Assembly (NCBI RefSeq): GCF_004136635.1
Contig: NZ_NOIU01000002.1
Span: 868,001 to 932,000 of the forward strand
Direction: 5' to 3'
DNA from: Rothia halotolerans
Lineage (GTDB): Bacteria; Actinomycetota; Actinomycetes; Actinomycetales; Micrococcaceae
Length of the DNA: 64,000 nucleotides
Under the pieces are notes generated by a model, which saw nothing but the letters and a program-made list of their open reading frames with translations, made no database searches and had not been told where the DNA came from. A program made the translations under genes and the position numbers. Each line of letters starts with the position of its first letter. Within the stretch, counting starts at the first letter, position 1. Of the stretch, positions 17,376-26,547 are shown in pieces.

Positions 17376-18770
17376 TCAGCCCTCGCCGCCGCCGTCTGCC
17401 TCGACGGGTGAAGCCGCGTGGCGGGGACGCCGGGGCGCGGCGCGGCCGCCGCGGGAGACCCGCGGCATCGGCTCCTCGAAGACCCTGCGCCAGAAGAACC
17501 CGTAGAGGTGCGCCAGCACGAGGTAGCCCAGCGCGCTCAGCAGCGGCAGCAGCAGCGCCGAGTTGTACCCCACCAGGTCGCCCAGCGAGGCGCCCCAGGT
17601 CAGTCCCAGGGCGGTGCCCGTCAGCAGCGCCGCGATGGTGGAGGTCATGACGACGTCGAGCATCCGCGTCGGCGCCACCGAGATCGCCACGGAGTCGGTC
17701 ACGATCAGGGCCACGCCCACCAGGACCCCCTCGGCGACCAGCGACATCGCCATGGTCGGCAGGGAGTCCGGCACGGAGACCGGGAGGCTGACCAGGGTCA
17801 GCAGCAGCGCCGAGAGCAGCCAGGCGCCCCAGGTGGAGGTGCGCACCCGCAGCAGGATCACGATGAGCGCGGCCACCAGCGAGCTGATCCCCAGGATCGC
17901 GTACAGCAGGCCCACGGTGTTCACGGCGTCGAAGTTGACGGCGAAGCTGACCAGGGAGGACTGCATGGACCCCAGGAGCAGCCCGAGCATCCCCATCCCC
18001 GCCACCGGGAACCAGATGAGGCGCTGGCGGACCCGCACCGAAGCGCACGGCTCCTCGGCGGGCCGGGACTGCGCGACCTGCGTGCCCCGGATCCTGATGA
18101 CGGCGAACGCCGTGACCGTCAGCAGGTTGATACCGATGACCAGGAACAGCGTCGTGTAGGGCAGCCAGAACACCGAGATGATCCCGGTGATCGCGGCGCC
18201 GAGGACGATCGCGACGACGTCGGCCACCGACTCGAACGCCAGGGAGGAGTTCAGCAGCGTCCGGGAGGCGAGCCGCTGGGACTCGAAGGCCCACCGGATC
18301 CTCGCCAGCGCCGCGACGGGCGCGGTGGTGACGCCCGTCAGGGCGCACGCCATGATCAGCCTCATCACCGAGACGTCGCCCGCAGAGGGCAGCGCGTAGG
18401 ACTCGGCGATGAGCCAGAGCACCGCGAAGATGTTGGCGACGACGCAGAACAGCAGCACCAGCCGCTGCCCGACCCGGTGGGTGATGATGCCGTAGACCGG
18501 GACGGCCACGGCGATGCTCAGCGCCACCGTGCCCGCCGCGTAGCCCCCGAGCAGGATCTCGTCGGTCCAGGAGACCACCATGACCAGCGTGGTCAGGGGC
18601 AGGATGGCCATGGGGAGCCGGGCGATGACCGTGATCGCCAGGTAGGTGAGACCCGCGAGCCGGGTCAGCAGCCGCAGCCGCTCCAGCACGCCCCGGGCGC
18701 CCATCGTCTCGTGCGAGGGCTCGGCGCCGCCCGCCGCGGCCCGTGCCGCCCCGCCGTCGTCGCTGCTCAT
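17376..18770 (-). CDS. MFS-type membrane transporter, specificity unknown
   Basis: A 464-aa protein with about 12 hydrophobic segments from residue 45 to 440, flanked by a polar N-terminus rich in Ala/Gly and a basic C-terminus. The charged loop TDEILLGGYAAGTVALSIAVAVPVYGIITHRVGQRLVLL fits the MFS segment 2-3 region. No substrate-specific motif is recognised; by layout it could be an exporter. The ATGA overlap with the sbcC stop makes it the third gene of an sbcD-sbcC-MFS operon, an unusual companion for a nuclease. Predicted by topology only. Confidence 0.75.
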   Translation of the reverse strand: MSSDDGGAARAAAGGAEPSHETMGARGVLERLRLLTRLAGLTYLAITVIARLPMAILPLTTLVMVVSWTDEILLGGYAAGTVALSIAVAVPVYGIITHRVGQRLVLLFCVVANIFAVLWLIAESYALPSAGDVSVMRLIMACALTGVTTAPVAALARIRWAFESQRLASRTLLNSSLAFESVADVVAIVLGAAITGIISVFWLPYTTLFLVIGINLLTVTAFAVIRIRGTQVAQSRPAEEPCASVRVRQRLIWFPVAGMGMLGLLLGSMQSSLVSFAVNFDAVNTVGLLYAILGISSLVAALIVILLRVRTSTWGAWLLSALLLTLVSLPVSVPDSLPTMAMSLVAEGVLVGVALIVTDSVAISVAPTRMLDVVMTSTIAALLTGTALGLTWGASLGDLVGYNSALLLPLLSALGYLVLAHLYGFFWRRVFEEPMPRVSRGGRAAPRRPRHAASPVEADGGGEG

Positions 18771-21700
18771 GATTCGCTCACCTCGATGCTGGAGCCGCTC
18801 GGGGATCGGTCGATCCTCACCTGATGGGGCACGCGCGACCTCATGTCCGCGACGTGGCTGACGACGCCGATCACCCGTCCGTGCTCCCGCAGGGCCTCGA
18901 GCGCGTCCATCACCTGCTCCAGGGTGGCGTCGTCGAGCGTCCCGAATCCCTCGTCCACGAACAGCGTATCGATATCGATGCCCCCGGCACGACCCTGGAC
19001 GACGTCGGCGGTGCCCAGCGCGAGGCACAGCGAGGTCATGAAGGTCTCCCCGCCCGAGAGGGTCGAGGCGGGGCGGGCCTCGGAGGTCCAGGCGTCGAAG
19101 ACCTCCAGGCCCAGGCCGGAGCGCGCCCCGTGCCGGGCCGCTGCGTCCGAGTGCCGCACCGTGTAGCGCCCGGAGGTCATCTGCCGCAGCCGCACCGAGG
19201 CGGCCTCCGCGATCTCCTCCAGCTGCGCGGCGAGGACGTAGGTGGTCAGGGACATCTTGAGCCGGTTCTCCGAGCCGCTGCCGGCGGCGACGTCGGCCAG
19301 GTCCCGGAGGGTGCCCGCCCGGCGTCTGAGCTCGGCGATCCGCTCGCCTTCGACCCCGGCCTCCTCCTCCCGGGCGGCGAGCCAGTCCCGCAGGCCCTCC
19401 TGGCGGGCGAGCTCGGCGACCGCCTCCTCCAGCGCGGCCTCCGCTGCCGCTGCGCGCTCCTCGAGGCTCTCCAGCGACCCCGGATCGGGCTCCTCCTCGC
19501 CCTCCTCGATGCGGGCGAGCAGGCGCCGGTGGGCGGGGGCGTTCCAGGCCTCGTCGACGCGGGCCTCCTCCTCGTCGTCGCGGCGGATCCGCCGCCGGAG
19601 GGCCTCGCGCTCCTCCTCGGGCAGCGCCGCGCCGCGGGCGGCCTCGACGTCGTCGAACCGGCTGCCGCGGATCAGCTCCTCGAGCTCCGCGGACTCCTCC
19701 CCGATCCTCCGCTCGAGTCCCTCGATCCGGTCCCGGAGCAGCAGCGCGCGGTGCGCCGAGCGGGCCAGCCCGGCGAGGGCGCGCTCCTTCTCGGCGACCT
19801 GCTCGGCTCCGGGGAGCCCCTGAAGGCTCTGCCGCAGCGTCGCCGAGCGCTCGCGCGACTGCTCGAGCCGGGCGCGGGCGCCGCCGGCGGCGAGCTCCGC
19901 GGTGCGCAGCTCCTCACGGGCGCGGTCCAGGGCGGCGTCGAGCTCCGTCAGCTCCCGGGCGCGGCGGGTCCGCTCGGACCGCGCCCGCTCGTGCTCCTCG
20001 AGCGCCCGGCGGGCCTGCTCCGCGCGCTGCTCGGCGCGCTCGGCGTCCTCCTCCGCCCCGGCCTGCCGCAGGGACTCCGCGCGGCTCACCGCCTCGGCGT
20101 GCCGGGCCAGCGCGGTCCGCGAACCCTCCTCCGCCTCGTCCCGCCGCCGGGCCGAGGCGTCCAGGTTCGCCTCTGTGACCTCCCCGCCCTCGGCGGCGGC
20201 CGCCGGATGGGGATGGTCCGTGCCGCCGCAGACCGGGCACGGGGAGCCCGGCTCGAGGCGCTCGGCGAGGGTCGAGGCCGCCCGCTCGAAGCGCAGCGCC
20301 AGCAGCCCCTCGTGCTCGGCGGAGCGGTCCCGGCGACGTCGCTCGGCCCGGTCCGCCTCCACCCTCAGCTCCCTGACGCGCTCGAGCTGCTCGGCGAGCG
20401 CCCGGGTCGCGGCGAGGGCCTCGCGGGCCTCCGCCTCGCGGGCGGGGACCTGCTCCCCGGCCTCGACGCGGCGGGCCAGCTCCTCACCGGCCTCGAGCGC
20501 CTCGGCCCGGGCTGCCGCGGTGCTCTCCTGATGCGCCCTCGCCCGCTCCGCCGCGCGCTCGGCCTCGGCGAGCTCCCGTTCGATCCTCCCCGTGGCGGCC
20601 TCGAGCTGGTCGTGCTCCCGGTGGAGGCGGGCCGCCTCCTCGAGCTGGCGGGCGCGGGCGTCGAGGTCCTCCAGGTAGGCGGACCCGTCCCGGGGGGCCG
20701 TCTCCGCGGCGTCGTCCCCGGGGGCCCAGAAGGCCTCCTCGCGGCGGGCCTCCTCGGGCTCCGGGACGCGCACCGCCGGCCGGCCCCGGCGCAGGGCGGA
20801 GGCCCGCTCGACCTCCGCGGCGAGCTCCTCGCGGCGGGCCGCCGCCTCCTCCCGGCTCTTGGCGGCTCGGGCGGAGGCGGCGAGGAGGGGCTCGGCGGCC
20901 TCCGCCGCCTCGAGGGACTCGCGGTCCCGGCGGCGGCGCCCGGCAGACCGCGCGGAGGCCTCCCGGCGCTCGGCGAGCAGCCGGTGCTCCCGCCACTCCG
21001 CGACGGCGCGCCGGGCGTCCTCGGCCCCGCGGCGGGCGGCCGAGGCGGCGGCGGAGCGCTCTCCCCGGGTCTGGGAGGAGGCCCCGACGGCCTCCTCCGT
21101 CCGCCGCCGTGCCGCGGCGTACCGCTGTCCGAGGGGACCGGGATCCGGGACGGGGAGGGCGTGGCGCCGCATGGCGTCCTCGAGCGCCTCCTCGGCCCGC
21201 CGGGTGCCGTCCTCCCGGAGGGCCAGCACCTCGCCCGCGCGCTGGGCGCGCTCGCGCAGGACGTCCTGGACGGTGCCGTAGACGCTGGTGGGGAAGAGCT
21301 TCTTGAGGATCGCCTCGCGCTCGGAGGAGCTCGCCGTGAGGAACTGCGCGAACCTGCCCTGGGGCAGCATGACGACCTGGACGAACTGCTCCCGGTTCAG
21401 CCCGATCCGCTCCTGGAGGTGACGGCCGGCCTCGTCGTTGCGGGTCGCCACGACCTCCCACGCGCCGTCGCTCCCCCGGCGGGAGAGGGAGACCTGCGCC
21501 TCCTCGGAGACCCAGCCGGAGCGGGCCCGCCGGGAGGGGCGCCGCCAGGCGGGGATGCGGGCCACCAGGTAGCGCTCGGTCCCCACCGTCAGCTCCAGCT
21601 CGATGCCGGGGCGGGCCGAGTCCGCCGCGAACGCGCTCTTCAGGCCCTTGCTGTTCTCCGGGGAGCTCGTGGCGCCGTAGAGGGCGAAGCACACGGCGTC

Positions 21701-21835
21701 GAAGACCGTGGACTTGCCCGCGCCGGTGGGGCCGGTCAGCAGGAAGAGCCCGGCCTCGTTGAGCGGCTCGAAGTCGATGGTCTCCTGCCCCGGGTAGGGG
21801 CCGAAGGCGGTGATGGAGAGACGGTGGAGCCTCAC
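18767..21835 (-). CDS. sbcC: Exonuclease SbcC subunit (Rad50-like ATPase)
   Basis: A 1022-aa SMC-like ATPase that, with SbcD, cleaves DNA hairpins and protein-blocked ends. Walker A is GPTGAGKST near residue 37. A long Glu/Arg/Ala-rich coiled coil follows. The zinc hook SPCPVCGGTDHPHP is near residue 530. Signature STLSGGETFM is near 925 and the Walker B/D-loop LFVDEGFGTLD near 960. The GTG start at 21835 overlaps the sbcD stop by GTGA. The open frame extends far upstream inside sbcD, but that part is a shadow. Confidence 0.95.
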   Translation of the reverse strand: MRLHRLSITAFGPYPGQETIDFEPLNEAGLFLLTGPTGAGKSTVFDAVCFALYGATSSPENSKGLKSAFAADSARPGIELELTVGTERYLVARIPAWRRPSRRARSGWVSEEAQVSLSRRGSDGAWEVVATRNDEAGRHLQERIGLNREQFVQVVMLPQGRFAQFLTASSSEREAILKKLFPTSVYGTVQDVLRERAQRAGEVLALREDGTRRAEEALEDAMRRHALPVPDPGPLGQRYAAARRRTEEAVGASSQTRGERSAAASAARRGAEDARRAVAEWREHRLLAERREASARSAGRRRRDRESLEAAEAAEPLLAASARAAKSREEAAARREELAAEVERASALRRGRPAVRVPEPEEARREEAFWAPGDDAAETAPRDGSAYLEDLDARARQLEEAARLHREHDQLEAATGRIERELAEAERAAERARAHQESTAAARAEALEAGEELARRVEAGEQVPAREAEAREALAATRALAEQLERVRELRVEADRAERRRRDRSAEHEGLLALRFERAASTLAERLEPGSPCPVCGGTDHPHPAAAAEGGEVTEANLDASARRRDEAEEGSRTALARHAEAVSRAESLRQAGAEEDAERAEQRAEQARRALEEHERARSERTRRARELTELDAALDRAREELRTAELAAGGARARLEQSRERSATLRQSLQGLPGAEQVAEKERALAGLARSAHRALLLRDRIEGLERRIGEESAELEELIRGSRFDDVEAARGAALPEEEREALRRRIRRDDEEEARVDEAWNAPAHRRLLARIEEGEEEPDPGSLESLEERAAAAEAALEEAVAELARQEGLRDWLAAREEEAGVEGERIAELRRRAGTLRDLADVAAGSGSENRLKMSLTTYVLAAQLEEIAEAASVRLRQMTSGRYTVRHSDAAARHGARSGLGLEVFDAWTSEARPASTLSGGETFMTSLCLALGTADVVQGRAGGIDIDTLFVDEGFGTLDDATLEQVMDALEALREHGRVIGVVSHVADMRSRVPHQVRIDRSPSGSSIEVSES

Positions 21836-23100
21836 GCGGCGCCCTCCTCGTCCGAGGGCCGGGCGGCGGCGGGGCCGGTTGGCTCGCCCCGGCCGGAGGA
21901 CCCCTCGGCGGGACCGGACGGATCGCCCCGGCCGGAGATCCCGGCGGCGGATGCGTCTTCCCGCCCCTCGTGCTCGCCCGCCTCGAGGGAGACCGCCTCG
22001 GCCACGGCCGCCTCCAGCACGGTCTGCTCCTCCTCGTCCAGCATCCGGCCGCGCACGCGGTCGTAGAACGCCTCGCAGGCCTCGCCGGGGGTCCTGGCCG
22101 CCGCCATCCGGCGGGAGTAGGAGACCTCGGTCTGGGTCCGCAGCCCCGAGAAGGCGAGCTCGAGGGTCTGCGGGAAGCGGGCGCGCAGCCTCTCCATCGG
22201 ATGGGCGGGACGCTCGGCGTCGGTCAGCGTCACCTGGCACAGCGACTCCTCCGCCCACGCGTGCGCGGGGTCCTGGAGGAGCTCCTCGAGGCTGCCCCGC
22301 AGCTGGGCCAGCGGCAGCTGGTGCTCCCAGCGTCCGCCCTCCACCGAGACCCCCTCGGCGTCGACGTCCACCAGCCAGTAGCCCTTGGTCTGCCGCGTCT
22401 CCGAGAAGGAGAAGCGCAGGGGCGAGCCGCTGTAGCGCACGGCCTCCCGCAGCCGCTGGCGCCCGTGCAGGTGCCCCAGCGCGGCGTAGTCGAAGCCCTC
22501 GAACAGCGACGCCGGGACGGCGCCGAGGTTCCCCGAGGCGAGGATCCGCTCGGAGTCGGTGGGCTCGGCCCCGGTCGCGAAGCAGTGGGCCATGACCACC
22601 GCCCGCGGGTGCGGACGCCGCTCGAAGTCCTCCCGGGCGGCGTCGAGCGCTGCCCGCAGCACCTCGCCGTGGGTCGGCTCCACGTCCAGCCGCGAGGCGC
22701 TGGCCCGCGGGTCCAGGTACGGGATGCCGTAGACGAGCACGTCCTCGGACAGCTCGACGGGCCGGGCGCAGTCCTCCAGGCGCGTGCGCAGGTGCACCCC
22801 GGCGGTCTCCAGGATGCCGGAGGCGAATCCCAGCCGGGCCGCCGAATCGTGGTTCCCGCTGGTCAGCACGACCTGCACGCCGCGCCGGGCCAACTCGGTG
22901 AGCAGCCGCGAGAACTGGTCGATGACCTCCGTGCGGGGCGAGGCCTGGTCGTAGACGTCGCCCGCGACCAGGACGGCGTCGACCCCGCGGTCCTGGCACA
23001 CCCGGATCAGCTCGCGGTGGATGATCTCCTGGTCGTCGAACAGCGAGCGCCCGTGGAACGAGCGCCCCAGATGGAGGTCCGAGGTGTGCAGAATTCTCAT
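21832..23100 (-). CDS. sbcD: Exonuclease SbcD subunit (Mre11-like nuclease)
   Basis: A 422-aa calcineurin-like phosphoesterase, the nuclease subunit of SbcCD. Metal-binding motifs appear in order: HTSDLHLG (residues 4-11), VAGDVYDQ near 47, TSGNHD near 80, and ALGHLHGRQ near 205. The capping and C-terminal parts include the SbcC-binding region. The last 50 residues are a low-complexity Gly/Glu/Pro/Ala tail. ATG 23100 is chosen over an upstream in-frame ATG because MRILHTSDLHLG is the family start. TAGGTT lies 7 nt upstream, and GAGGG can also act as RBS. Confidence 0.95.
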   Translation of the reverse strand: MRILHTSDLHLGRSFHGRSLFDDQEIIHRELIRVCQDRGVDAVLVAGDVYDQASPRTEVIDQFSRLLTELARRGVQVVLTSGNHDSAARLGFASGILETAGVHLRTRLEDCARPVELSEDVLVYGIPYLDPRASASRLDVEPTHGEVLRAALDAAREDFERRPHPRAVVMAHCFATGAEPTDSERILASGNLGAVPASLFEGFDYAALGHLHGRQRLREAVRYSGSPLRFSFSETRQTKGYWLVDVDAEGVSVEGGRWEHQLPLAQLRGSLEELLQDPAHAWAEESLCQVTLTDAERPAHPMERLRARFPQTLELAFSGLRTQTEVSYSRRMAAARTPGEACEAFYDRVRGRMLDEEEQTVLEAAVAEAVSLEAGEHEGREDASAAGISGRGDPSGPAEGSSGRGEPTGPAAARPSDEEGAA

Positions 23101-23165
23101 GCCCTCAAACCTAACCCGAGCGGCGTCCGCGGTGCGCATCGCCCGCGGCCTCCTACGATGGGGGT
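23101..23165. promoter_or_regulatory. Divergent promoter region, sbcD and the gene at 23166
   Basis: Toward sbcD, TAGGTT ends 7 nt before ATG 23100. Toward the plus gene, TACGAT (23154-23159) ends 6 nt before ATG 23166. Both suggest leaderless transcripts from a 65-bp gap. Confidence 0.45.
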
Positions 23166-24485
23166 ATGCAGCCGAACGACTCTCCCTTCTCCGCGCCCTC
23201 CCCCGCCCACCCCGACTACCCCGGCCTGGTCGGGACGCTGTGGTCCCTCGCCGGCTCCGGTCCCGTGGCCGAGGCGGCCGGCGTCGTCGCGGTCTCCGAG
23301 GGCCTGGCCGAGGTGCTGGGCTGGGCGGCGCTCGGCCAGGACGCCGACGAGACCGCCTCCGTGTGGCTCGAGCAGCTGCGCTGGGCCGCCGCGCTCGGCC
23401 TCGAGCCGGAGGACGGCGCGCCGGTGCCGCCGGCCTCCTGGTGGGAGGCCGGCGTCGCCCGCGAGCTGACGCGGGCCGGGGAGGATCCGCGCGCCGAGCT
23501 GCCGGGCCTCTGCCGGGCCCTGGTCCTCGGGCAGCTGCAGTACCCCGCGCGCACCGAGCTCGGCGGGCACGACGACGCCGGCTTCATGGGCCGCCTCGTC
23601 TCCCTCGCCGTCCACCCCCGCGACTCCCCCGCCCACCTGGGACAGCTGGCGGTCAACCTGACCTGCCTGACCCACGGCCATCCGGAGGCGCTGGGCACGG
23701 GGATGGCCTGGGCGCTGCTCCTGCGGGCCTGCCTCCGCCACGGCGGCGGTGCGGCGCGGGCGGAAGCCGCGGCCGGGGATCGAGAGGCCGTGTCCGGGGA
23801 GCAGGAGCCCGCGCCCGGGAAGCAGGAGGCCGGGGAGAGGGAGGCCGCCCCGGAACCGCACCGGGTGCTCGACCTCGGGCTCGACGCCGTCCGGACCCTC
23901 CTCGACGCCGACGACGCCGCGGCGGACGCCTCCGCCGCCCCTGAAGGCCTGCTGGCCAGGATGGCGGCGGGCGGCGGCTCGGTCCCGGCCCTGGCCCGCG
24001 TGCTCCAGGCCGCTCCCCGCACCCGCGAGGCTCTTCGGGAGGCGGGCCCCGGACCGGCGTCCCGCTCATCCTCGTGGGACGCGACGACGGACGACCCCGC
24101 CGGAAGGGATCGCGCAGGCGGTCCGGTCGGCGCAGCCGGCACGGTCGGCGCGGATGACTCAACTGGGACTGGCGACTCGACCGGGACGGACAGCTCGACC
24201 GGTAAGCCTGCGGCTCCGGCGGCCCTGGCCCGAATCATCGAGCAGGCCCGACGCGTATGCCTGGACGGGGTGGGAGCTCCCGGCGACGACCGCCCGGATG
24301 CGGGAGCCCTGGAGGCCGCCGGACCCGAGGAGCCCGCTAGGTCCATCGCCCGCGGGGCTCGCCTCCTGGCGATCTGCTGCGGGGCCCCGGCCGCGCGGCC
24401 CGCCGAGGAGGAGCGCATCTCCGAGATCGTGGCGGAGTCCGCGGAGAGGTGGGCCGACGCCGCCCGCCGCTGGGCCGAGGCCTAG
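23166..24485 (+). CDS. Hypothetical protein, degenerate ADP-ribosylglycohydrolase-like
   Basis: 439 aa, Ala/Gly/Glu-rich, no signal or membrane segment. The stretch NLTCLTHGHPEALGTGMAWALLL (residues 162-183) resembles the helix of ADP-ribosylglycohydrolase (DraG) proteins around their THxHP motif. FMGRLVSLAVHP just before it and SIARGARLLAICCGA near the end also have that feel. The usual metal-binding GD and DTD motifs are not seen, so it may be inactive or only share the fold. Residues about 290-350 form a low-complexity insert rich in Gly, Asp, Ser and Thr. Function unknown; divergent from sbcD. Confidence 0.6.
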   Translation: MQPNDSPFSAPSPAHPDYPGLVGTLWSLAGSGPVAEAAGVVAVSEGLAEVLGWAALGQDADETASVWLEQLRWAAALGLEPEDGAPVPPASWWEAGVARELTRAGEDPRAELPGLCRALVLGQLQYPARTELGGHDDAGFMGRLVSLAVHPRDSPAHLGQLAVNLTCLTHGHPEALGTGMAWALLLRACLRHGGGAARAEAAAGDREAVSGEQEPAPGKQEAGEREAAPEPHRVLDLGLDAVRTLLDADDAAADASAAPEGLLARMAAGGGSVPALARVLQAAPRTREALREAGPGPASRSSSWDATTDDPAGRDRAGGPVGAAGTVGADDSTGTGDSTGTDSSTGKPAAPAALARIIEQARRVCLDGVGAPGDDRPDAGALEAAGPEEPARSIARGARLLAICCGAPAARPAEEERISEIVAESAERWADAARRWAEA

Positions 24486-25025
24486 AAGAGGTCAGAGGAA
24501 GCAGAGACCGGCCAGCGCGAGGAGCGGGCGGGCCGCTCGCCCGCTCCGCCCGCGCAGTCGAGAACCTGCGTCGTCATCACGGGCGGCCCCCTTCGGACGA
24601 TCCTCCGGCGCTCCGGGGGACGCCGCCCAAAAAAACCGCAGGATGATCTCCTCGCAGCTAGCGCTTTTCGGAGCTTCCGTTCCGGAAATTCGGTGTTCCT
24701 GAGCCTGCTTCCCCCGCGGCTCGTCCAGATTCTCGGAACGATGACTCCGAAAACCCCTAGGTGAGCACACCATATACGTCGATCTGCTCGAACCGGTCCC
24801 GTGATGTGTCCCCGGCTGCCACGGAACCCCCGCTGCGCCGCAGCCCGGCCTCTCTGGGTGAGAGCACCTACGGGGCGGCTCTACGGGACGATCCTCCGGC
24901 CCGTCTCATTCCGGCGCGCCAGGGAGCCGGAACGTTAGGAGCCAGGGATCCGGGACGTTGGGGGCCGGGGCGCCGGGGCTCGCCGAGCGGATCCAGCACA
25001 GCGCGTGCCCCGCCTGCCTCGCCGC
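24486..25025. other. 540-bp gap with no convincing gene
   Basis: Small open frames cross this stretch on both strands but none has an RBS, conserved motif or usual codon pattern. Base composition in 24630-24790 is less GC-rich than the surroundings, with short A runs. It contains a 15-bp direct repeat (24595-24609 and 24886-24900) and a tandem imperfect 21-bp repeat (24923-24966). It may be degraded coding DNA or a long untranslated region. Confidence 0.5.
24923..24966. repeat. Tandem imperfect 21-bp repeat
   Basis: GGAGCCGGAACGTTAGGAGC(C) at 24923-24943 and GGATCCGGGACGTTGGGGGC(C) at 24946-24966 match at 17 of 21 positions with period 23. It lies just beyond the stop of the kinase-like gene. 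Confidence 0.6.
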
Positions 25026-25883
25026 TCAGGCGTGGTGCTGGATCCAGTCGTCGGCCCGCTCGACCGCCTCGCGCAGGATCGCGCCCTGGAAGCCGTTGAT
25101 CACGGTGTAGCCGACCGACTGCAGGGGCGTGAGCCGCTGCAGCACCTTCCCGCGCGCGGCCCATTCCTTGCCGACGCAGCGGGTCATCGTCTCCCAGCCG
25201 AACCAGTTGCCCGCCGAGGCGATGTCCCAGCTCGGATCGCCGATCGAGGCGTGGTCCCAGTCGATCACGCCGCTGATCCTGTCCTTGCGCCACAGGATGT
25301 TGTGCCCCGCGAAGTCGGAGTGGATCAGCCGCGGCTGCACCGGGTCCAGGGCCAGGGCGTCGTCGATCAGCCGCAGCGCGCGGCCCTGGTGGCCGTGCAG
25401 CAGCAGCGGGACCACGCGCTCGCGCAGCGTCTCGGCCCAGTCGCTCCCGCCCCAGTGCTGGAAGGGCGCGTCGAGGTACTGGGCCAGCGGCTCGGTGTCC
25501 ACCCGGCCGATGGCCCGCAGGGTCCGGCCCAGGGTGCGCGCCGGCGCCGGCCCGGCGTCGCGCGGCGTGCCGGGGACCCAGGTGAGGCCGACGGCGGTGA
25601 GGCCGTTCTTGGTGAGGATCCGCGTCATCGGGCGGGGAACGGCGAAGGGCAGGCCCGCGGGCAGCGCGCGCAGCAGGTCGGTGCGGCGCTGGACCCGCTG
25701 GGCGACGGCGTAGGACTTCGCCACCCGCACGCTGACGCGGTCGCCCGCGTTGATCACGGTGTGCGCGGAGCCGTTGGAGTGGACCTCCCACTCGTCGGGG
25801 TCGACGCGTACGCCCGCCTGGTCGAGGACCGCCTGCACGACGGGCCGGTACCTCATGCGGGCGAAGGGGGACATGTGCGTCAC
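25026..25883 (-). CDS. Aminoglycoside/macrolide phosphotransferase (APH) family protein
   Basis: A 285-aa kinase-fold protein. The catalytic loop LIHSDFAGHNILW near residue 190 carries the HxDxxxxN pattern. The Mg-binding segment GVIDWDHASIGDPSWDIAS follows near 207-225. The N-terminal lobe is divergent, with VSVRVAKS as a likely lysine-bearing strand near residue 55. The layout resembles macrolide 2'-phosphotransferases, but chromosomal APH-fold genes of this kind often phosphorylate unknown small molecules, so resistance should not be assumed. It begins 7 nt after the rdgB stop and is the last gene of the clpS-rdgB operon. GTG 25883 is chosen; ATG 25874 is an alternative. Confidence 0.82.
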   Translation of the reverse strand: MTHMSPFARMRYRPVVQAVLDQAGVRVDPDEWEVHSNGSAHTVINAGDRVSVRVAKSYAVAQRVQRRTDLLRALPAGLPFAVPRPMTRILTKNGLTAVGLTWVPGTPRDAGPAPARTLGRTLRAIGRVDTEPLAQYLDAPFQHWGGSDWAETLRERVVPLLLHGHQGRALRLIDDALALDPVQPRLIHSDFAGHNILWRKDRISGVIDWDHASIGDPSWDIASAGNWFGWETMTRCVGKEWAARGKVLQRLTPLQSVGYTVINGFQGAILREAVERADDWIQHHA

Positions 25884-25890
25884 GTCTCTG

Positions 25891-26547
25891 CTACCCCCGT
25901 CCCCCCGAAGGGGCCCCGAGGGCCTCGCGCAGGTGCGGGACCAGCGCCTCGAGCGCGCGGCCCCGGTGGCTCAGCGCGTTCTTGACCTCCGCCGGGATCT
26001 CGGCGGCGGTCCGGCCGGCCAGGTCCGCCGGCAGCTCGGAGGGGACGAAGATCGGATCGTAGCCGAAGCCGCCGTTGCCGCGGGCCTCGCGGAGGAGGGA
26101 TCCCGGCATCTCGCCGTGCTCGACCCGCTCCCCGCCGCCGGGCAGCGCGAGGCTCGCCGCGCAGCGGAAGCGCGCGCCGCGGTGCTCCGCCGGGACGTCC
26201 CCCAGCTGGGCCAGCAGCAGCTCGATGTTGGCGGCGTCGTCGCCGTGGCGGCCGGACCACCGGGCGGAGAAGATGCCGGGGGCGCCGTTCATGACGTCCA
26301 CGCACAGCCCCGAGTCGTCGGCGACGGCGGGCAGGCCGGTCGCCCTCATCACGGCCCGGGCCTTGAGCATGGAGTTCTCGGCGAAGCTCGTGCCGGTCTC
26401 GGTCACGTCTGGCGCCCCGACAAAGCCGGCGTCGACGACCTCGGTCTCGACCTCCAGCCCCTCGATCCGCCCGCGCAGCAGCTCCCTCAGCTCGCGCAGC
26501 TTGCCGGCGTTGTGGCTCGCCAGGACCAGGCGGGGCGAGGAGGTCAT
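25891..26547 (-). CDS. rdgB: Non-canonical purine NTP pyrophosphatase (RdgB/HAM1)
   Basis: A 218-aa nucleotide-sanitising enzyme that hydrolyses dITP, ITP and XTP to monophosphates. The substrate-binding start [14 protein letters not shown] is at residues 7-20. [14 protein letters not shown] is near 53, the catalytic DDSGL near 77, [11 protein letters not shown] near 87, and GGFGYDPIF near 158. The ATG at 26547 overlaps the rph stop by ATGA, the same order as Rv1340-Rv1341 of M. tuberculosis. Confidence 0.95.
   Translation of the reverse strand: MTSSPRLVLASHNAGKLRELRELLRGRIEGLEVETEVVDAGFVGAPDVTETGTSFAENSMLKARAVMRATGLPAVADDSGLCVDVMNGAPGIFSARWSGRHGDDAANIELLLAQLGDVPAEHRGARFRCAASLALPGGGERVEHGEMPGSLLREARGNGGFGYDPIFVPSELPADLAGRTAAEIPAEVKNALSHRGRALEALVPHLREALGAPSGGRG

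Noticed and set aside
18824-22066. 1080-aa plus-strand frame
   Set aside because: Antisense of sbcC; its composition follows the mirror of a coiled coil, with no domain seen.
21836-22999. N-terminal extension of SbcC
   Set aside because: It lies wholly inside sbcD in another frame; the GTG at 21835 gives the normal SbcC start.
24492-25099. Two small frames (93 and 112 codons) in the empty gap
   Set aside because: No RBS, biased composition, and the second overlaps the kinase gene antisense.
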